The notes: generated by a model not told the origin, from the letters alone. A stretch of 64,000 bases of DNA from Streptococcus salivarius (GCF_009738225.1 NZ_CP018187.1:444501-508500); one strand, 5' to 3'. Shown: positions 8,429 through 16,278, numbered from the stretch's first letter. Translations and numbers: made by a program.

Positions 8429-8728
8429 ATGTCTCAAAAAGAACAAGGAGAAGTAAGAAGTACTAGTGGTACCTTAAAGGGTATCTATCACTATTTGAAT
8501 TCTCCCAGTCCTCATTTGTTTCCGTTTGTCTTTATTAGTAACGTAACAGATAGCTTTCAGATGTTTCGCGTGTGTAAGAATGGTGAGCCAATTGCCTTTC
8601 CTGTACTTCTACCAAATCAGTATAAAATTGTTTACATTAAGGACTTTCAAAATGTTAGCTCCTGCGATGAGATTACAGTGACTGAACATTTAGAAGAATA
8701 CATCTATGATGAATCAGAGTTAGACTAG
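8429..8728 (+). CDS. Hypothetical 99-aa protein
   Basis: No family recognised. The product is soluble, rich in aromatic and acidic residues, without a signal peptide or membrane segment, and ends in an acidic stretch (EHLEEYIYDESELD). The middle reads as short beta strands (PFVFISNVTDSFQMFRV, QYKIVYIKD). AAGGAG lies 12 nt before the ATG, a long but usable spacing. There is no promoter or terminator in the 64 nt after the lipoprotein gene, so it is probably cotranscribed with it and under the same possible ComR-like control. A partner or regulator of the lipoprotein is conceivable but unsupported. Confidence 0.6.
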   Translation: MSQKEQGEVRSTSGTLKGIYHYLNSPSPHLFPFVFISNVTDSFQMFRVCKNGEPIAFPVLLPNQYKIVYIKDFQNVSSCDEITVTEHLEEYIYDESELD

Positions 8729-8811
8729 ATTGATACCTATAGTCAAATCAACTCAGAATGAATTAATTAATCTATTCAGATTTGCTTAATGTGTCAAGGA
8801 ATTAGATGTAG

Positions 8812-8846
8812 CAAAAGCCCTCAGGTAGTTCTTGGGGTTTTTCTTA
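8812..8846 (+). terminator. Putative terminator after 99-aa gene
   Basis: AAAAGCCCTCA and TTGGGGTTTTT arms form an imperfect hairpin ending in a T tract. The rest of 8729-8916 shows nothing else that I recognise. Confidence 0.55.
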
Positions 8847-8916
8847 ATTATAGTTATTTGAAAGAATTAGATATCAATTTTCTACAAAATAAACTTTAGT
8901 AATAATATTGAAATAA

Positions 8917-8945
8917 TTGTAAAAAATATTTCAAAGGGGTATAAT
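8917..8945 (+). promoter_or_regulatory. Promoter of the first YSIRK surface-protein gene
   Basis: TTGTAA, 17-nt spacer, perfect TATAAT. The TATGAC repeats found before three other genes of this locus are absent here. Confidence 0.65.
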
Positions 8946-9004
8946 AGAAATATGAAAACGGTTCCAATGTTTATCAAACAGCCTAGAAAGTGAGAGTGAT
9001 CAAA

Positions 9005-11587
9005 ATGAGAAAGGCATATGTTGTTAAGGAACGTCAACGTTACTCAATTCGTAAATATTCTTTTGGAGCTGCATCAGTCTTGATTGGTGCGAGCTTGATG
9101 CTTGGTGGACATGCTTTGGCTCAGGAACAAGCCAACAGCACAAGTACCAGCAAGGATTATGAAGTTTTTGTAAATAATTCTGAACCACTTCAAATCGACC
9201 AGGCAACTTCAGAAGCTGTTACCGATGTCCTCAATCAACCAGCTTCAAGATCTGAAGCGCCAAGACCTAAGCTTGCTAGCAGTGAGGTTGCCTCTTCTGA
9301 AGCTAATAGTGTAGTGGCTAGCGAGGCTGCTTCTTTGGAAGTACCGGCAGAGGTTGCTCATTCTGCATCTGCTGTTGCTACTGTTTCTAGATCAGAAGTG
9401 GCTAGCCCACGTTCTGAAGTGTCATCAGTAGCTAGCTCTGAAGTAGCAAGTGAGACTAACCGTTCAGCAACTTCAGAAGTAGCAGAAGTTAGAGGTACTG
9501 ACCGTGAAGCTGTCGATACTAGTCTTCGTACTGTCTTAACTAATGCTAGTCAGCCAGGTGTGGATGGTCCAGTGACTGCTGATGGTTCTCTTGATATCCC
9601 ATCAAACGGCACCTATTATTTCCGTCGCACTACTGAAATTCGTACAGCTCCAGTCATGGATATCAAACCTACTTTCGTCTTTAGTGCAGGTGACCATGTT
9701 ATTTATGATAAGGTCTTGAAGAGAGATAATCACCAATGGATTTCTTACATTGGTTACGACTATGAACGCTACTATGCTGATATCGCAGCTTTGAAGGCCG
9801 AAAATACTAGTAGCAACACTGAGGCGACTAGAGATGAAACCATCCCTGAACGTGGTACTTATTATTTCACTAAACCTGCAGATGTGAAGAACCAACCTAG
9901 CTTGACTGCTAAAACTGAGTTCAATTTTGATCCTGGTATGTCAGTCAACTACGATAGATCTTTGCTTGCTGACAACCACCGTTGGATTTCTTATACTTCG
10001 TACAGTGGTACTCGTCGTTATGTCGACCTAGGTGCTGTTGCAGAGGCTGTAGCTAAACCAAGAGGCGACATTTCTATTGAAAGTCATAACAATGGTGACT
10101 TTAGCGTGGTTATCAGTAATGTTTCAGATCAAAATGGTGTCCTTGGGGTATCTGTTCCAATCTGGTCTGAAAAGAATGGTCAAGATGATATCATCTGGTA
10201 CAATGCGACTCGTCTTAACAATGGTAACTACAAGGTTAACGTTAGTCTAATTGACCACAAGAATGAACGTGGCCTCTACAATGTTCATCTTTACTATGTT
10301 GAAACTAATGGTAAATTAGTTGGTGTGGGTGGTACAACTTACACAGTTCCTGCCAAAGTTGAAGAAACTCATACAACTACTAGCTATAGCCTTCCTGATG
10401 CAGGAACTTACACCTTCAAAGAACGTTCTAGCATCAAGGCAGAACCTCGTGTGGCAAGTCCAGAGTTGGCCTACTACGATGCTGGCATGTCAGTCAACTA
10501 CGACAAGATTGTCAGTGGTGATGGTTACCAATGGCTTTCTTACCTCAGCTACAATGGCAACCGCCGTTATGTAGCCGTGTCTAAACTTGCTCAACAAGAA
10601 AGCAAACCAAGTGGTACTATCAATATTGAAAATCTCTCTAACCTCGGTTTCGATGTTCATATCACTAATGTTTCTGGTGGAGATAAAGCTATCCAAGGCG
10701 TAAGAGTTCCAGTATGGACAGCTAAGGACGGCCAAGATGATCTTGTATGGCACCAAGCTGACAGACAAAGTGATGGTAGCTACAAGGTTCGCATCAATGT
10801 TAGTGATCATAAGGCTGAAGCAGGCGAATACATTGTCCATCTCTACTATGTTCAAGACGGTAAGATGGTAGGTATCGGAGGCACTAGCACAACTGTTCCA
10901 GTTCAAAATGCAACCCGCCACAATCTTCCAGCTTCAGGTTCATACACCTTTACTGCTCGTTCTGGCATTAAGAATCAACCTTTGGTAGCCAACCCTGATG
11001 TTAGCTACTATGATTCAGGTATGTCAGTTAACTATGACAAGGTTGTCAATAATGACGGCTATACATGGCTTTCTTATCTCAGCTATTCAGGACATCGTTT
11101 CTATGTGGCTATCGCACCAACAAGTGTGACTAAACCAGTAGAACAACCAGTTCAACCAAGTACACCATCTTCTGGTACCTATACTTTCAAGGAACGCTCT
11201 AGCATTAAAGCAGAACCAAGTGTCGCAAGTCCAGAGTTGGCCTACTATGATGCTGGTATGTCCGTTAACTATGACAGATTGGTGACTGCAGATGGTCATA
11301 CATGGCTCTCTTATGTTAGCCATGGAGGCAACCGCCGTTACATTGCTATTGATGGTAAGGCAACAGCAGTTGCTCAACCAGCAAGCCCAAGCCTAGCAGC
11401 AACTGGCACCTATACCTTTACCAAACCTAGCTCTATCAAGGCACAACCAAGTGTTGCTAGCCCAGAGTTAGCCTACTATGATAAAGGCATGTCCGTTCGC
11501 TATGACAAGGTCCTTACAGCTGATGGCCACACCTGGTTGTCTTATGTAACCTATAGCGGTGCAAGACGCTATGTAGATATTTCTTAA
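9005..11587 (+). CDS. YSIRK surface protein with SH3_5-like and GBS_Bsp-like repeats
   Basis: 860-aa secreted protein. ERQRYSIRKYSFGAASVLIGAS is the YSIRK-G/S export signal, cleaved after HALA. A Ser/Ala/Glu-rich linker (about 40-190) precedes six SH3_5-like wall-binding modules (near 197, 280, 462, 640, 722 and 799; hallmarks GTYTF...SIKAEP, YYDAGMSVNYD, WLSYxS...RRYVxI). Two GBS_Bsp-like modules sit near 354-450 and 536-630 (VPIWSxKxGQDD, YNVHLYYV). No LPxTG motif or C-terminal membrane anchor exists, so attachment is probably non-covalent through the SH3 modules. No catalytic domain is visible. I start at ATG 9005 because the ATG fits the YSIRK signal; GTG 8990 is the alternative. GBS Bsp has been linked to cell shape; that role here is only suggested. 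Confidence 0.85.
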   Translation: MRKAYVVKERQRYSIRKYSFGAASVLIGASLMLGGHALAQEQANSTSTSKDYEVFVNNSEPLQIDQATSEAVTDVLNQPASRSEAPRPKLASSEVASSEANSVVASEAASLEVPAEVAHSASAVATVSRSEVASPRSEVSSVASSEVASETNRSATSEVAEVRGTDREAVDTSLRTVLTNASQPGVDGPVTADGSLDIPSNGTYYFRRTTEIRTAPVMDIKPTFVFSAGDHVIYDKVLKRDNHQWISYIGYDYERYYADIAALKAENTSSNTEATRDETIPERGTYYFTKPADVKNQPSLTAKTEFNFDPGMSVNYDRSLLADNHRWISYTSYSGTRRYVDLGAVAEAVAKPRGDISIESHNNGDFSVVISNVSDQNGVLGVSVPIWSEKNGQDDIIWYNATRLNNGNYKVNVSLIDHKNERGLYNVHLYYVETNGKLVGVGGTTYTVPAKVEETHTTTSYSLPDAGTYTFKERSSIKAEPRVASPELAYYDAGMSVNYDKIVSGDGYQWLSYLSYNGNRRYVAVSKLAQQESKPSGTINIENLSNLGFDVHITNVSGGDKAIQGVRVPVWTAKDGQDDLVWHQADRQSDGSYKVRINVSDHKAEAGEYIVHLYYVQDGKMVGIGGTSTTVPVQNATRHNLPASGSYTFTARSGIKNQPLVANPDVSYYDSGMSVNYDKVVNNDGYTWLSYLSYSGHRFYVAIAPTSVTKPVEQPVQPSTPSSGTYTFKERSSIKAEPSVASPELAYYDAGMSVNYDRLVTADGHTWLSYVSHGGNRRYIAIDGKATAVAQPASPSLAATGTYTFTKPSSIKAQPSVASPELAYYDKGMSVRYDKVLTADGHTWLSYVTYSGARRYVDIS

Positions 11588-11596
11588 GAGTTGTAA

Positions 11597-11626
11597 CATC
11601 ACTCTCTTTTGAGGGTGGTGTTTTTT
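11597..11626 (+). terminator. Terminator after surface-protein gene
   Basis: ACATCACTCTC / GAGGGTGGTGT stem with a short TTTT loop and a six-T tail. Confidence 0.9.
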
Positions 11627-11674
11627 GGTTTCAAGAGTTGAATAAATATATTGTTCAATATGTTTTGAAAATAT

Positions 11675-11703
11675 TTGCCGTAAATTAGCGAAAGTTGTAG
11701 AAT
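11675..11703 (+). promoter_or_regulatory. Promoter of the first LytTR regulator
   Basis: TTGCCG, 17-nt spacer, TAGAAT, with about an 80-nt leader before the GGAGG at 11776. Confidence 0.5.
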
Positions 11704-11788
11704 CAAGATGAAAGTATGGGATTCGTTCTATAAGTAGCTAATTCATCAAGTTATTGAAAGGAAATGTTATAAAACGGAGGTATTGAGC

Positions 11789-12541
11789 ATGTTAGATATT
11801 TTTGTTTTAGAAGAAGATTATTTTCAACAAGCTCGTCTTGAGGATGCCATCCACAAGTCTAAACAAATATATATTTTAAGAATTGGGAAGGTCAATTTAT
11901 ACGATAAACCCAATCAATTATTAGAGCGTATTACGGAAAGGGGCTCGCATTTACTCTTTTTTCTAGATATTGGATCTGATAGTGATATCGAAGGGGGAAT
12001 ATTGGTTGCTCAACAGATTCGTGAGCGAGATCCTTATGCTAGTATTGTTTTCATCACAGCACATCCCGAACTCCTACCTTCAACCTTTCAGTATCGCTTA
12101 GCTGCACTTGATTTTATTGATAAGAATTTGCCTGATAATGAATATGAAGATAGGATTATTTCTGATATTGGATTAGCACTTTCTAAAAATGGTCTTAGCC
12201 AAATAGAGTGTGCTTTTACGGTAGATACAAAGAATGCAACTATACAAGTTCCTTTTCATAAGATTCTTTATTTTGAAACATCTCCAACAGTTCATAAGGT
12301 GATTCTTCATACAACGGAAGAGCAGATCGAGTTCTATGGTCAATTGTCAGAAATTGTGAAACAAGATTGCAGACTATATAAATGCCATAAATCATTTGTT
12401 GTAAATCCCGAAAACATTGTGAGGTTGGACAAAGAGTTAGGTATTATTTATTTTGAAAACGGAGAGTCATGCTTGGTTTCAAAAGCTAAACAAAAAGAGA
12501 TTGTAGCTAAGATGCTTGTTCCAAAAACCATAGCAGTTTGA
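11789..12541 (+). CDS. LytTR response regulator 1 (AgrA/ComE-type, orphan)
   Basis: 250-aa response regulator. The receiver domain has the acidic pair in LDIFVLEEDYF, the phosphoacceptor Asp60 in FFLDIGSD, Thr in FITAHPE and a Lys (FIDKNL). The LytTR DNA-binding domain runs from about 145 (IQVPFHKILYFETS ... LYKCHKSFVVNPENIVRLD). This is the AgrA/BlpR/ComE class that binds paired direct repeats. I chose ATG 11789, 8 nt after GGAGG, over an in-frame TTG at 11783. No kinase gene is adjacent. The nearest is the broken kinase at 14320-15614, beside the paralogous regulator at 13589, with which it shares most motifs. Likely target: the gene at 12676, whose promoter carries the TATGAC repeat pair. 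Confidence 0.88.
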   Translation: MLDIFVLEEDYFQQARLEDAIHKSKQIYILRIGKVNLYDKPNQLLERITERGSHLLFFLDIGSDSDIEGGILVAQQIRERDPYASIVFITAHPELLPSTFQYRLAALDFIDKNLPDNEYEDRIISDIGLALSKNGLSQIECAFTVDTKNATIQVPFHKILYFETSPTVHKVILHTTEEQIEFYGQLSEIVKQDCRLYKCHKSFVVNPENIVRLDKELGIIYFENGESCLVSKAKQKEIVAKMLVPKTIAV

Positions 12542-12579
12542 TGTATATAGTATTTTTATTTTAAATGTTATTTTCTGAT

Positions 12580-12606
12580 TATGACGAAAAAACGGCCGTT
12601 TATGAC
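12580..12606 (+). promoter_or_regulatory. LytTR-type direct repeat operator, copy 1
   Basis: TATGAC at 12580 and again at 12601, 21 bp apart (two helical turns), which is how AgrA/ComE-class LytTR dimers usually bind. The second repeat ends 29 nt before the -10. There is no good -35, consistent with activator dependence. Confidence 0.7.
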
Positions 12607-12635
12607 TTCAATGAAAAATTTAGCTGTCTATATAT

Positions 12636-12641
12636 TATAAT
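12636..12641 (+). promoter_or_regulatory. -10 box of the Ser-rich membrane protein gene
   Basis: Perfect TATAAT, 34 nt before the ATG at 12676 with AAAGGA in between. It is spaced 29 nt from the repeat operator, the same as at two other promoters in this locus. Confidence 0.7.
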
Positions 12642-12675
12642 AACCTAGTAAATTATCAGAAAAGGAACATCAATC

Positions 12676-13341
12676 ATGAAAAATACAAGTAAACTCATTG
12701 GTTTAGTATTAGCCCTTATCGTAGTTATCCTCGCTGTCTTCTTAGTGACTAAGTTTAATAGTCATGAGTCGGCGCGTGTTAGCACAAGTAGTAGCCCAGC
12801 CAAAACGGTTAAGAAGTCATCTTCAAGCTCAAGTAAGGCTGTTAAGAAGGATGAAAAATCAACTCAATCATCATCTTCAGCAGTCACAAATGAAGAAAAT
12901 GACAATCAGGCCTCAGCAGTAGCACCTAAGACTTCTTCTCAAGAACAAGCTCAAGCAGGTACTACAGATGGTGGACAAGTGGCTGAAGCAACAGCTGGAA
13001 CAGACAAGGTTAAATCTGAAAAGAACACAAATAATAGTCAATCATCGCTTGACTTTGGTGCCCTTGACAATGGTGATATTAGCTCTCTTGTGGGAACTTG
13101 GACTAATGCGAATGGTGAATCAGTTACAATTAATGCTGATGGTACAATTATTAAAAACTCAACAGGTTATACTGCTCAATTGAAGCCTCAAAGAGTTTCA
13201 GATAATATTTTCTATGCAGGAGTTTTCTCAGATACAAGCTCAGCTGCATTGAGAGCGATTTCTGGAGGTAGTAACGGCTCTGATTACCTTGTTATTGGTC
13301 AGGACCAAACTGCTGAAGGTGTCCCTTATTATCGTAACTAG
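12676..13341 (+). CDS. Membrane-anchored Ser-rich protein with DUF6287-like module
   Basis: 221-aa protein. A single N-terminal helix (LIGLVLALIVVILAVFLVT, about residues 7-25) after MKNTSK should anchor it with the C-terminus outside; there is no lipobox Cys. Residues about 32-130 form a Ser/Lys/Gln/Ala linker. The C-terminal part starts with LDNGDISSLVGTWTNANGESVTI, the DUF6287-like motif also found in the lipoproteins at 7672 and 60798. The first about 105 residues and the promoter are nearly identical to those of the gene at 15712, while the C-terminal domains differ, so the two are domain-swapped duplicates. AAAGGA lies before the start. Expected control by a LytTR regulator through the TATGAC repeats. 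Function unknown; a wall-facing role is inference. Confidence 0.8.
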   Translation: MKNTSKLIGLVLALIVVILAVFLVTKFNSHESARVSTSSSPAKTVKKSSSSSSKAVKKDEKSTQSSSSAVTNEENDNQASAVAPKTSSQEQAQAGTTDGGQVAEATAGTDKVKSEKNTNNSQSSLDFGALDNGDISSLVGTWTNANGESVTINADGTIIKNSTGYTAQLKPQRVSDNIFYAGVFSDTSSAALRAISGGSNGSDYLVIGQDQTAEGVPYYRN

Positions 13342-13360
13342 TACGAAAAAGATTGCTATT

Positions 13361-13418
13361 TATGAACTGCACCCCAAAAGTTAGACAGATAAAATCTAAC
13401 TTTGTGGGGTGTTTTTTT
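13361..13418 (+). terminator. Long hairpin terminator resembling an IS3-family end
   Basis: CACCCCAAAAGTTAGA (13370-13385) pairs with TCTAACTTTGTGGGGTG (13395-13411) and is followed by seven T. The left arm with its flank, TGAACTGCACCCC, resembles terminal inverted repeats of streptococcal IS3-group elements. It may be a relic recruited as terminator. Confidence 0.7.
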
Positions 13419-13450
13419 AGTTGATTGAAGTAAAAAAATGTTACAAACTA

Positions 13451-13478
13451 TTGTTTTTTTGTAATAAAAATGTAAAAT
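13451..13478 (+). promoter_or_regulatory. Promoter of regulator 2 / kinase operon
   Basis: TTGTTT, 16-nt spacer, TAAAAT. A leader of about 100 nt follows before AAAGGAAG and the ATG at 13589. No TATGAC repeat pair is present here. Confidence 0.5.
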
Positions 13479-13588
13479 GAGTAAAGAGAACAATAAATCT
13501 CATTTTGAATAAATAAGAGAGGTTCATTTATTAAAGAAATGCTCTAACTTAGAATTTCTCTTAAGATTATGCTAAAGGAAGTTATGCC

Positions 13589-14323
13589 ATGCTTGACATC
13601 TATGTTTTAGAGGATCATTTTATCCAACAAAATCGTATTGAAGAGGTTATTCATACGATTCTTAAGAAAAATAACATTAAAGTGGGTGACTTTGAGGTTT
13701 TTGACAAACCCAATCAACTGTTAGAGTCTGTTACTGAGAGAGGATCTCATCAGCTCTTTTTCCTGGACATTCAGATTAAAGACGATACTAAAAAAGGTTT
13801 AGAAGTGGCTAAGCAGATTCGCAAGAACGACCCCTATGCCAATATTGTTTTTTTCACGACTCATTCAGAGTATCTTCCCTTAACTTTTCAATACCAACTG
13901 GCAGCTCTAGACTTTATTGATAAGTCTTTGGAGGGAGAGGACTTTCAAAAGCGTGTGGAAAGTATTATCTTATTAACCTGCAAAAAGATACAGAGTCAGA
14001 ATCCAGAAGACGCTTTTCGGATTGAGAATGTTAAGACCGTTATTCAGGTTCCCTTTCATGATATCTTGTACCTTGAGACCTCGGATATCGTTCATAAGGT
14101 TATCCTTTATACTAAAGAGGAGCAGATTGAGTTTTATGGCAGTCTCTCTCAAATTGAAAAGAGCGACCCTAGACTGTTTAAATGTCATAAGTCCTTCCTA
14201 GTTAATCCAGAAAATATCATCAAATTAGATAAAAGTACGGGGACGGTCTATTTTGAAAATGGTGGCGTTTGCTATGTTTCAAAATTGAAACTAAAGAAAT
14301 TGATTGAGAGAATTGGACGATGA
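13589..14323 (+). CDS. LytTR response regulator 2 (AgrA/ComE-type)
   Basis: 244-aa paralog of the regulator at 11789. It has an acidic pair in LDIYVLEDHF, phosphoacceptor Asp60 (FFLDIQIKDD), Thr in FFTTHSE, FIDKSL, and a C-terminal LytTR domain (VIQVPFHDILYLETS ... LFKCHKSFLVNPENIIKLD). Its TGA stop overlaps the ATG of the kinase fragment (ATGA), so regulator and kinase were translationally coupled as one two-component operon. The kinase is frameshifted, so the phosphorylation source of this intact regulator is uncertain. Likely DNA targets are the three TATGAC repeat pairs at 12580, 15616 and 16392. Confidence 0.9.
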   Translation: MLDIYVLEDHFIQQNRIEEVIHTILKKNNIKVGDFEVFDKPNQLLESVTERGSHQLFFLDIQIKDDTKKGLEVAKQIRKNDPYANIVFFTTHSEYLPLTFQYQLAALDFIDKSLEGEDFQKRVESIILLTCKKIQSQNPEDAFRIENVKTVIQVPFHDILYLETSDIVHKVILYTKEEQIEFYGSLSQIEKSDPRLFKCHKSFLVNPENIIKLDKSTGTVYFENGGVCYVSKLKLKKLIERIGR

Positions 14324-14604
14324 CAGCGATTAATTTTGTGTTGGATAATCTAGACTTTTTAGCGGAGATTATCCTCTTTATTCTCATTTATCAATATATT
14401 ACCTCCGAGAAGATAAAGTTAAGATGGTATATCATCATCCCCTTGATTATCCGATTTTTGTTTGTGCTTTCTCCAGCCCTATCCTATGTTTTAGGGCATG
14501 CCTTCTTGGTTGTTTATTCCTTCTACAGAAATCGTTATGGCAATAGGTTATTAGATATTTTCTATGGCTTGTTTCCAATCTTATTATTTATGGGATTGCC
14601 TTAG
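14320..14604 (+). pseudogene. N-terminal fragment of frameshifted AgrC/ComD-type histidine kinase
   Basis: 94 codons encoding the first membrane helices of an HPK10-type sensor kinase (DFLAEIILFILIYQYIT, WYIIIPLIIRFLFVLS). It starts in the ATGA overlap with regulator 2. The frame ends at TAG 14602-14604. One base back, another frame continues as IIYGIALVINRHY and then into the kinase ORF at 14622, so a 1-nt deletion (or 2-nt insertion) near 14580 explains the break. The rejoined protein would be about 431 aa, a normal length for AgrC/ComD kinases. A sequencing error or a reversible frameshift are alternatives. Confidence 0.8.
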
Positions 14605-14621
14605 TCATCAATCGTCATTAT

Positions 14622-15614
14622 ATGATAGTACTTAACCATTTCCATTTAAACCTTGTCATTGAGTTGCTAGTCTTTCCTGTGTTTTGGTTAATCATTAAGA
14701 CCTTAAAAGTAGATTTCAAAGCATTGAACTATGGTTTTAGAAAGTCATTTTCAAAGTACTTTTTATTGCTTATAGATATATCAATGTTATCTTATGCCCT
14801 CCTTCTCCAATATATTACCTTTTTTGTGCAACAGAGCCCTGGAGGAAGAGATTGGCATGTTTATCTCGTGGTGACTTATGCTTTACTCTTTCTTGCGACC
14901 CTTGTTTATATCAATGCGACCTTCAGTGAGAGGCTAAAAGAAGAAGTCCTACTCCAAAAAGATAGGCAAATGAGTGATTTGGCTCATTATAGTCAACAAA
15001 TCGAGAGACTCTATACTGATCTTCGTCGATTTAGGCATGATTACCTAAATGTTTTGTCTAGTATCAAATATGGCATTGACTCCAAAGATATAGCTATCAT
15101 TTCTGATATCTACGATAACATTCTTGAAAAAACAAAGACTCGGATTGAGGGAAAACAGTACGAAATTGCCAACTTGATTAATATTAAAGATGAAGCCGTT
15201 AAAGGTGTCTTGGCTAGTAAAATCTTGGAAGCACAGGGACAGTCTATTACCGTTCACCTTGAGGTCAGCGACGTCTTTGAAGTATCGAGGATGGAATTGT
15301 TGGATTTCATAACGGTGCTGTCCATCTTCTTGGATAATGCTATTGAGGGGAGTTTGGATAGCAGTACTAAAGAAGTGAACATTGCTCTTATCAGTGGAGA
15401 GACGAAGGTAGTAATAGTGGAGAATACCATTGCTCAAGAATCTATCAATACAGTCGGTATCTTTAAACTTGGCCGCTCAAGTAAAGGAGAGGGACGTGGT
15501 ATAGGTCTGTCCACTGTTCGAGAGATTTTAGGGAAGTACCCTAATTGTTCTTTGTCAACACAATCTAAAGACTATCGTTTTAAACAGACGCTAAAAATAG
15601 AAGATGTGGTTTGA
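14622..15614 (+). CDS. AgrC/ComD-type histidine kinase, C-terminal part (gene broken)
   Basis: 330-aa remainder of the sensor kinase. The remaining membrane helices (ELLVFPVFWLIIKTL, YFLLLIDISMLSYALLLQYITFF, VYLVVTYALLFLATLVYI) are followed by a dimerisation helix with the phospho-His motif RRFRHDYLNVL (His139 of this ORF). The GHKL ATPase domain has the N box FLDNAIEGS and the G box GRGIGLSTVREIL. The ATG at 14622 has no ribosome-binding site, and the frame is open further upstream into the deletion point near 14580, so this is probably not an independent gene. In this class the N-terminal helices sense a peptide pheromone; losing them by frameshift would blind the system. No pheromone gene with a double-glycine leader is visible nearby. 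Confidence 0.8.
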   Translation: MIVLNHFHLNLVIELLVFPVFWLIIKTLKVDFKALNYGFRKSFSKYFLLLIDISMLSYALLLQYITFFVQQSPGGRDWHVYLVVTYALLFLATLVYINATFSERLKEEVLLQKDRQMSDLAHYSQQIERLYTDLRRFRHDYLNVLSSIKYGIDSKDIAIISDIYDNILEKTKTRIEGKQYEIANLINIKDEAVKGVLASKILEAQGQSITVHLEVSDVFEVSRMELLDFITVLSIFLDNAIEGSLDSSTKEVNIALISGETKVVIVENTIAQESINTVGIFKLGRSSKGEGRGIGLSTVREILGKYPNCSLSTQSKDYRFKQTLKIEDVV

Positions 15615-15615
15615 T

Positions 15616-15642
15616 TATGACGAAAAAACGACTGTTTATGAC
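15616..15642 (+). promoter_or_regulatory. LytTR-type direct repeat operator, copy 2
   Basis: TATGAC at 15616 and 15637, 21 bp apart; the second ends 29 nt before the -10 at 15672. The operator starts a few bases after the kinase stop codon. Confidence 0.7.
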
Positions 15643-15671
15643 TTCAATGAAAAATTTAGCTTTCTAGATAT

Positions 15672-15677
15672 TATAAT
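15672..15677 (+). promoter_or_regulatory. -10 box of the second Ser-rich membrane protein gene
   Basis: Perfect TATAAT in the same geometry as at 12636, without a recognisable -35. Confidence 0.65.
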
Positions 15678-15711
15678 AACCTCGTAAATTATCAGAAAAG
15701 GAATCTCACTC

Positions 15712-16278
15712 ATGAAAAATACAAGTAAACTCATTGGTATTCTATCAGCTCTTATTGTAGTTATCCTCGCTGTCTTCTTAGTGACTAAGTTTAATAGTCA
15801 TGAGTCGGCGCGTGTTAGCACAAGTAGTAGCCCAGCCAAAACGGTTAAGAAGTCATCTTCAAGCTCAAGTAAGGCTGTTAAGAAGGATAAGAAATCAGTT
15901 CAATCATCATCTTCAGCAGTCACAAATGAAGAAAATGACAATCAGGCCTCAGCAGTAGCACCTAAAGTTTCCTCTCAAGAACAAGCTCAAGCAGGCGCTA
16001 CAGATGGTGGACAAGCGGCTCAAGCTACAACACCAACTTCTCAAGTTGGAGGAGTTGAGGGAGGTCGAGGTGCTTGGACAGCTACTTCTGGAACATTGAC
16101 ACTTGATGAGGAAACGCCTATTTATGCTGCGCCAGATAAAGACAGTGGAGCTGTTTCTAAACTTCCTGCAGGGGATGTTGATTGGGACAAATATGAAATT
16201 TTACCTGATGGAAACTGGTATAGTTTTGTTAAGGATGGTCAACGATACTACATTTCATATTCAGATGTAGGACATTGA
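15712..16278 (+). CDS. Membrane-anchored Ser-rich protein with SH3_5-like module
   Basis: 188-aa paralog of the product at 12676. The N-terminal helix and Ser/Lys linker are nearly identical, but the C-terminal domain is different: ATSGTLTLDEETPIYAAPDKDSG ... GNWYSFVKDGQRYYISYSDVG. This looks like a single SH3_5-like wall-binding module of the kind repeated in the two giant surface proteins. Predicted topology: cytoplasmic N-terminus, one membrane helix, external Ser-rich stalk and SH3 head touching peptidoglycan. It has its own TATGAC repeat operator and promoter. AAAGGA precedes the ATG. Possible roles are tethering membrane to wall or wall sensing; both are inference. Confidence 0.8.
   Translation: MKNTSKLIGILSALIVVILAVFLVTKFNSHESARVSTSSSPAKTVKKSSSSSSKAVKKDKKSVQSSSSAVTNEENDNQASAVAPKVSSQEQAQAGATDGGQAAQATTPTSQVGGVEGGRGAWTATSGTLTLDEETPIYAAPDKDSGAVSKLPAGDVDWDKYEILPDGNWYSFVKDGQRYYISYSDVGH

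Larger units (their letters stand above)
12576..12995 (+). repeat. Long direct repeat, copy 1
   Basis: About 420 bp comprising the operator, promoter and first third of the gene at 12676. It is nearly identical and ungapped against 15612-16031, an offset of 3036 bp. Confidence 0.85.
15612..16031 (+). repeat. Long direct repeat, copy 2
   Basis: Near-identical, ungapped copy of 12576-12995. Recombination between the copies would delete 3036 bp including regulator 2 and the kinase, and would leave one chimeric effector gene. Confidence 0.85.

Noticed and set aside
13341..13589. Double-glycine pheromone gene for the AgrC/ComD-type kinase
   Set aside because: I looked for a short ORF with a GG leader near the kinase and regulators and found none with a plausible start.
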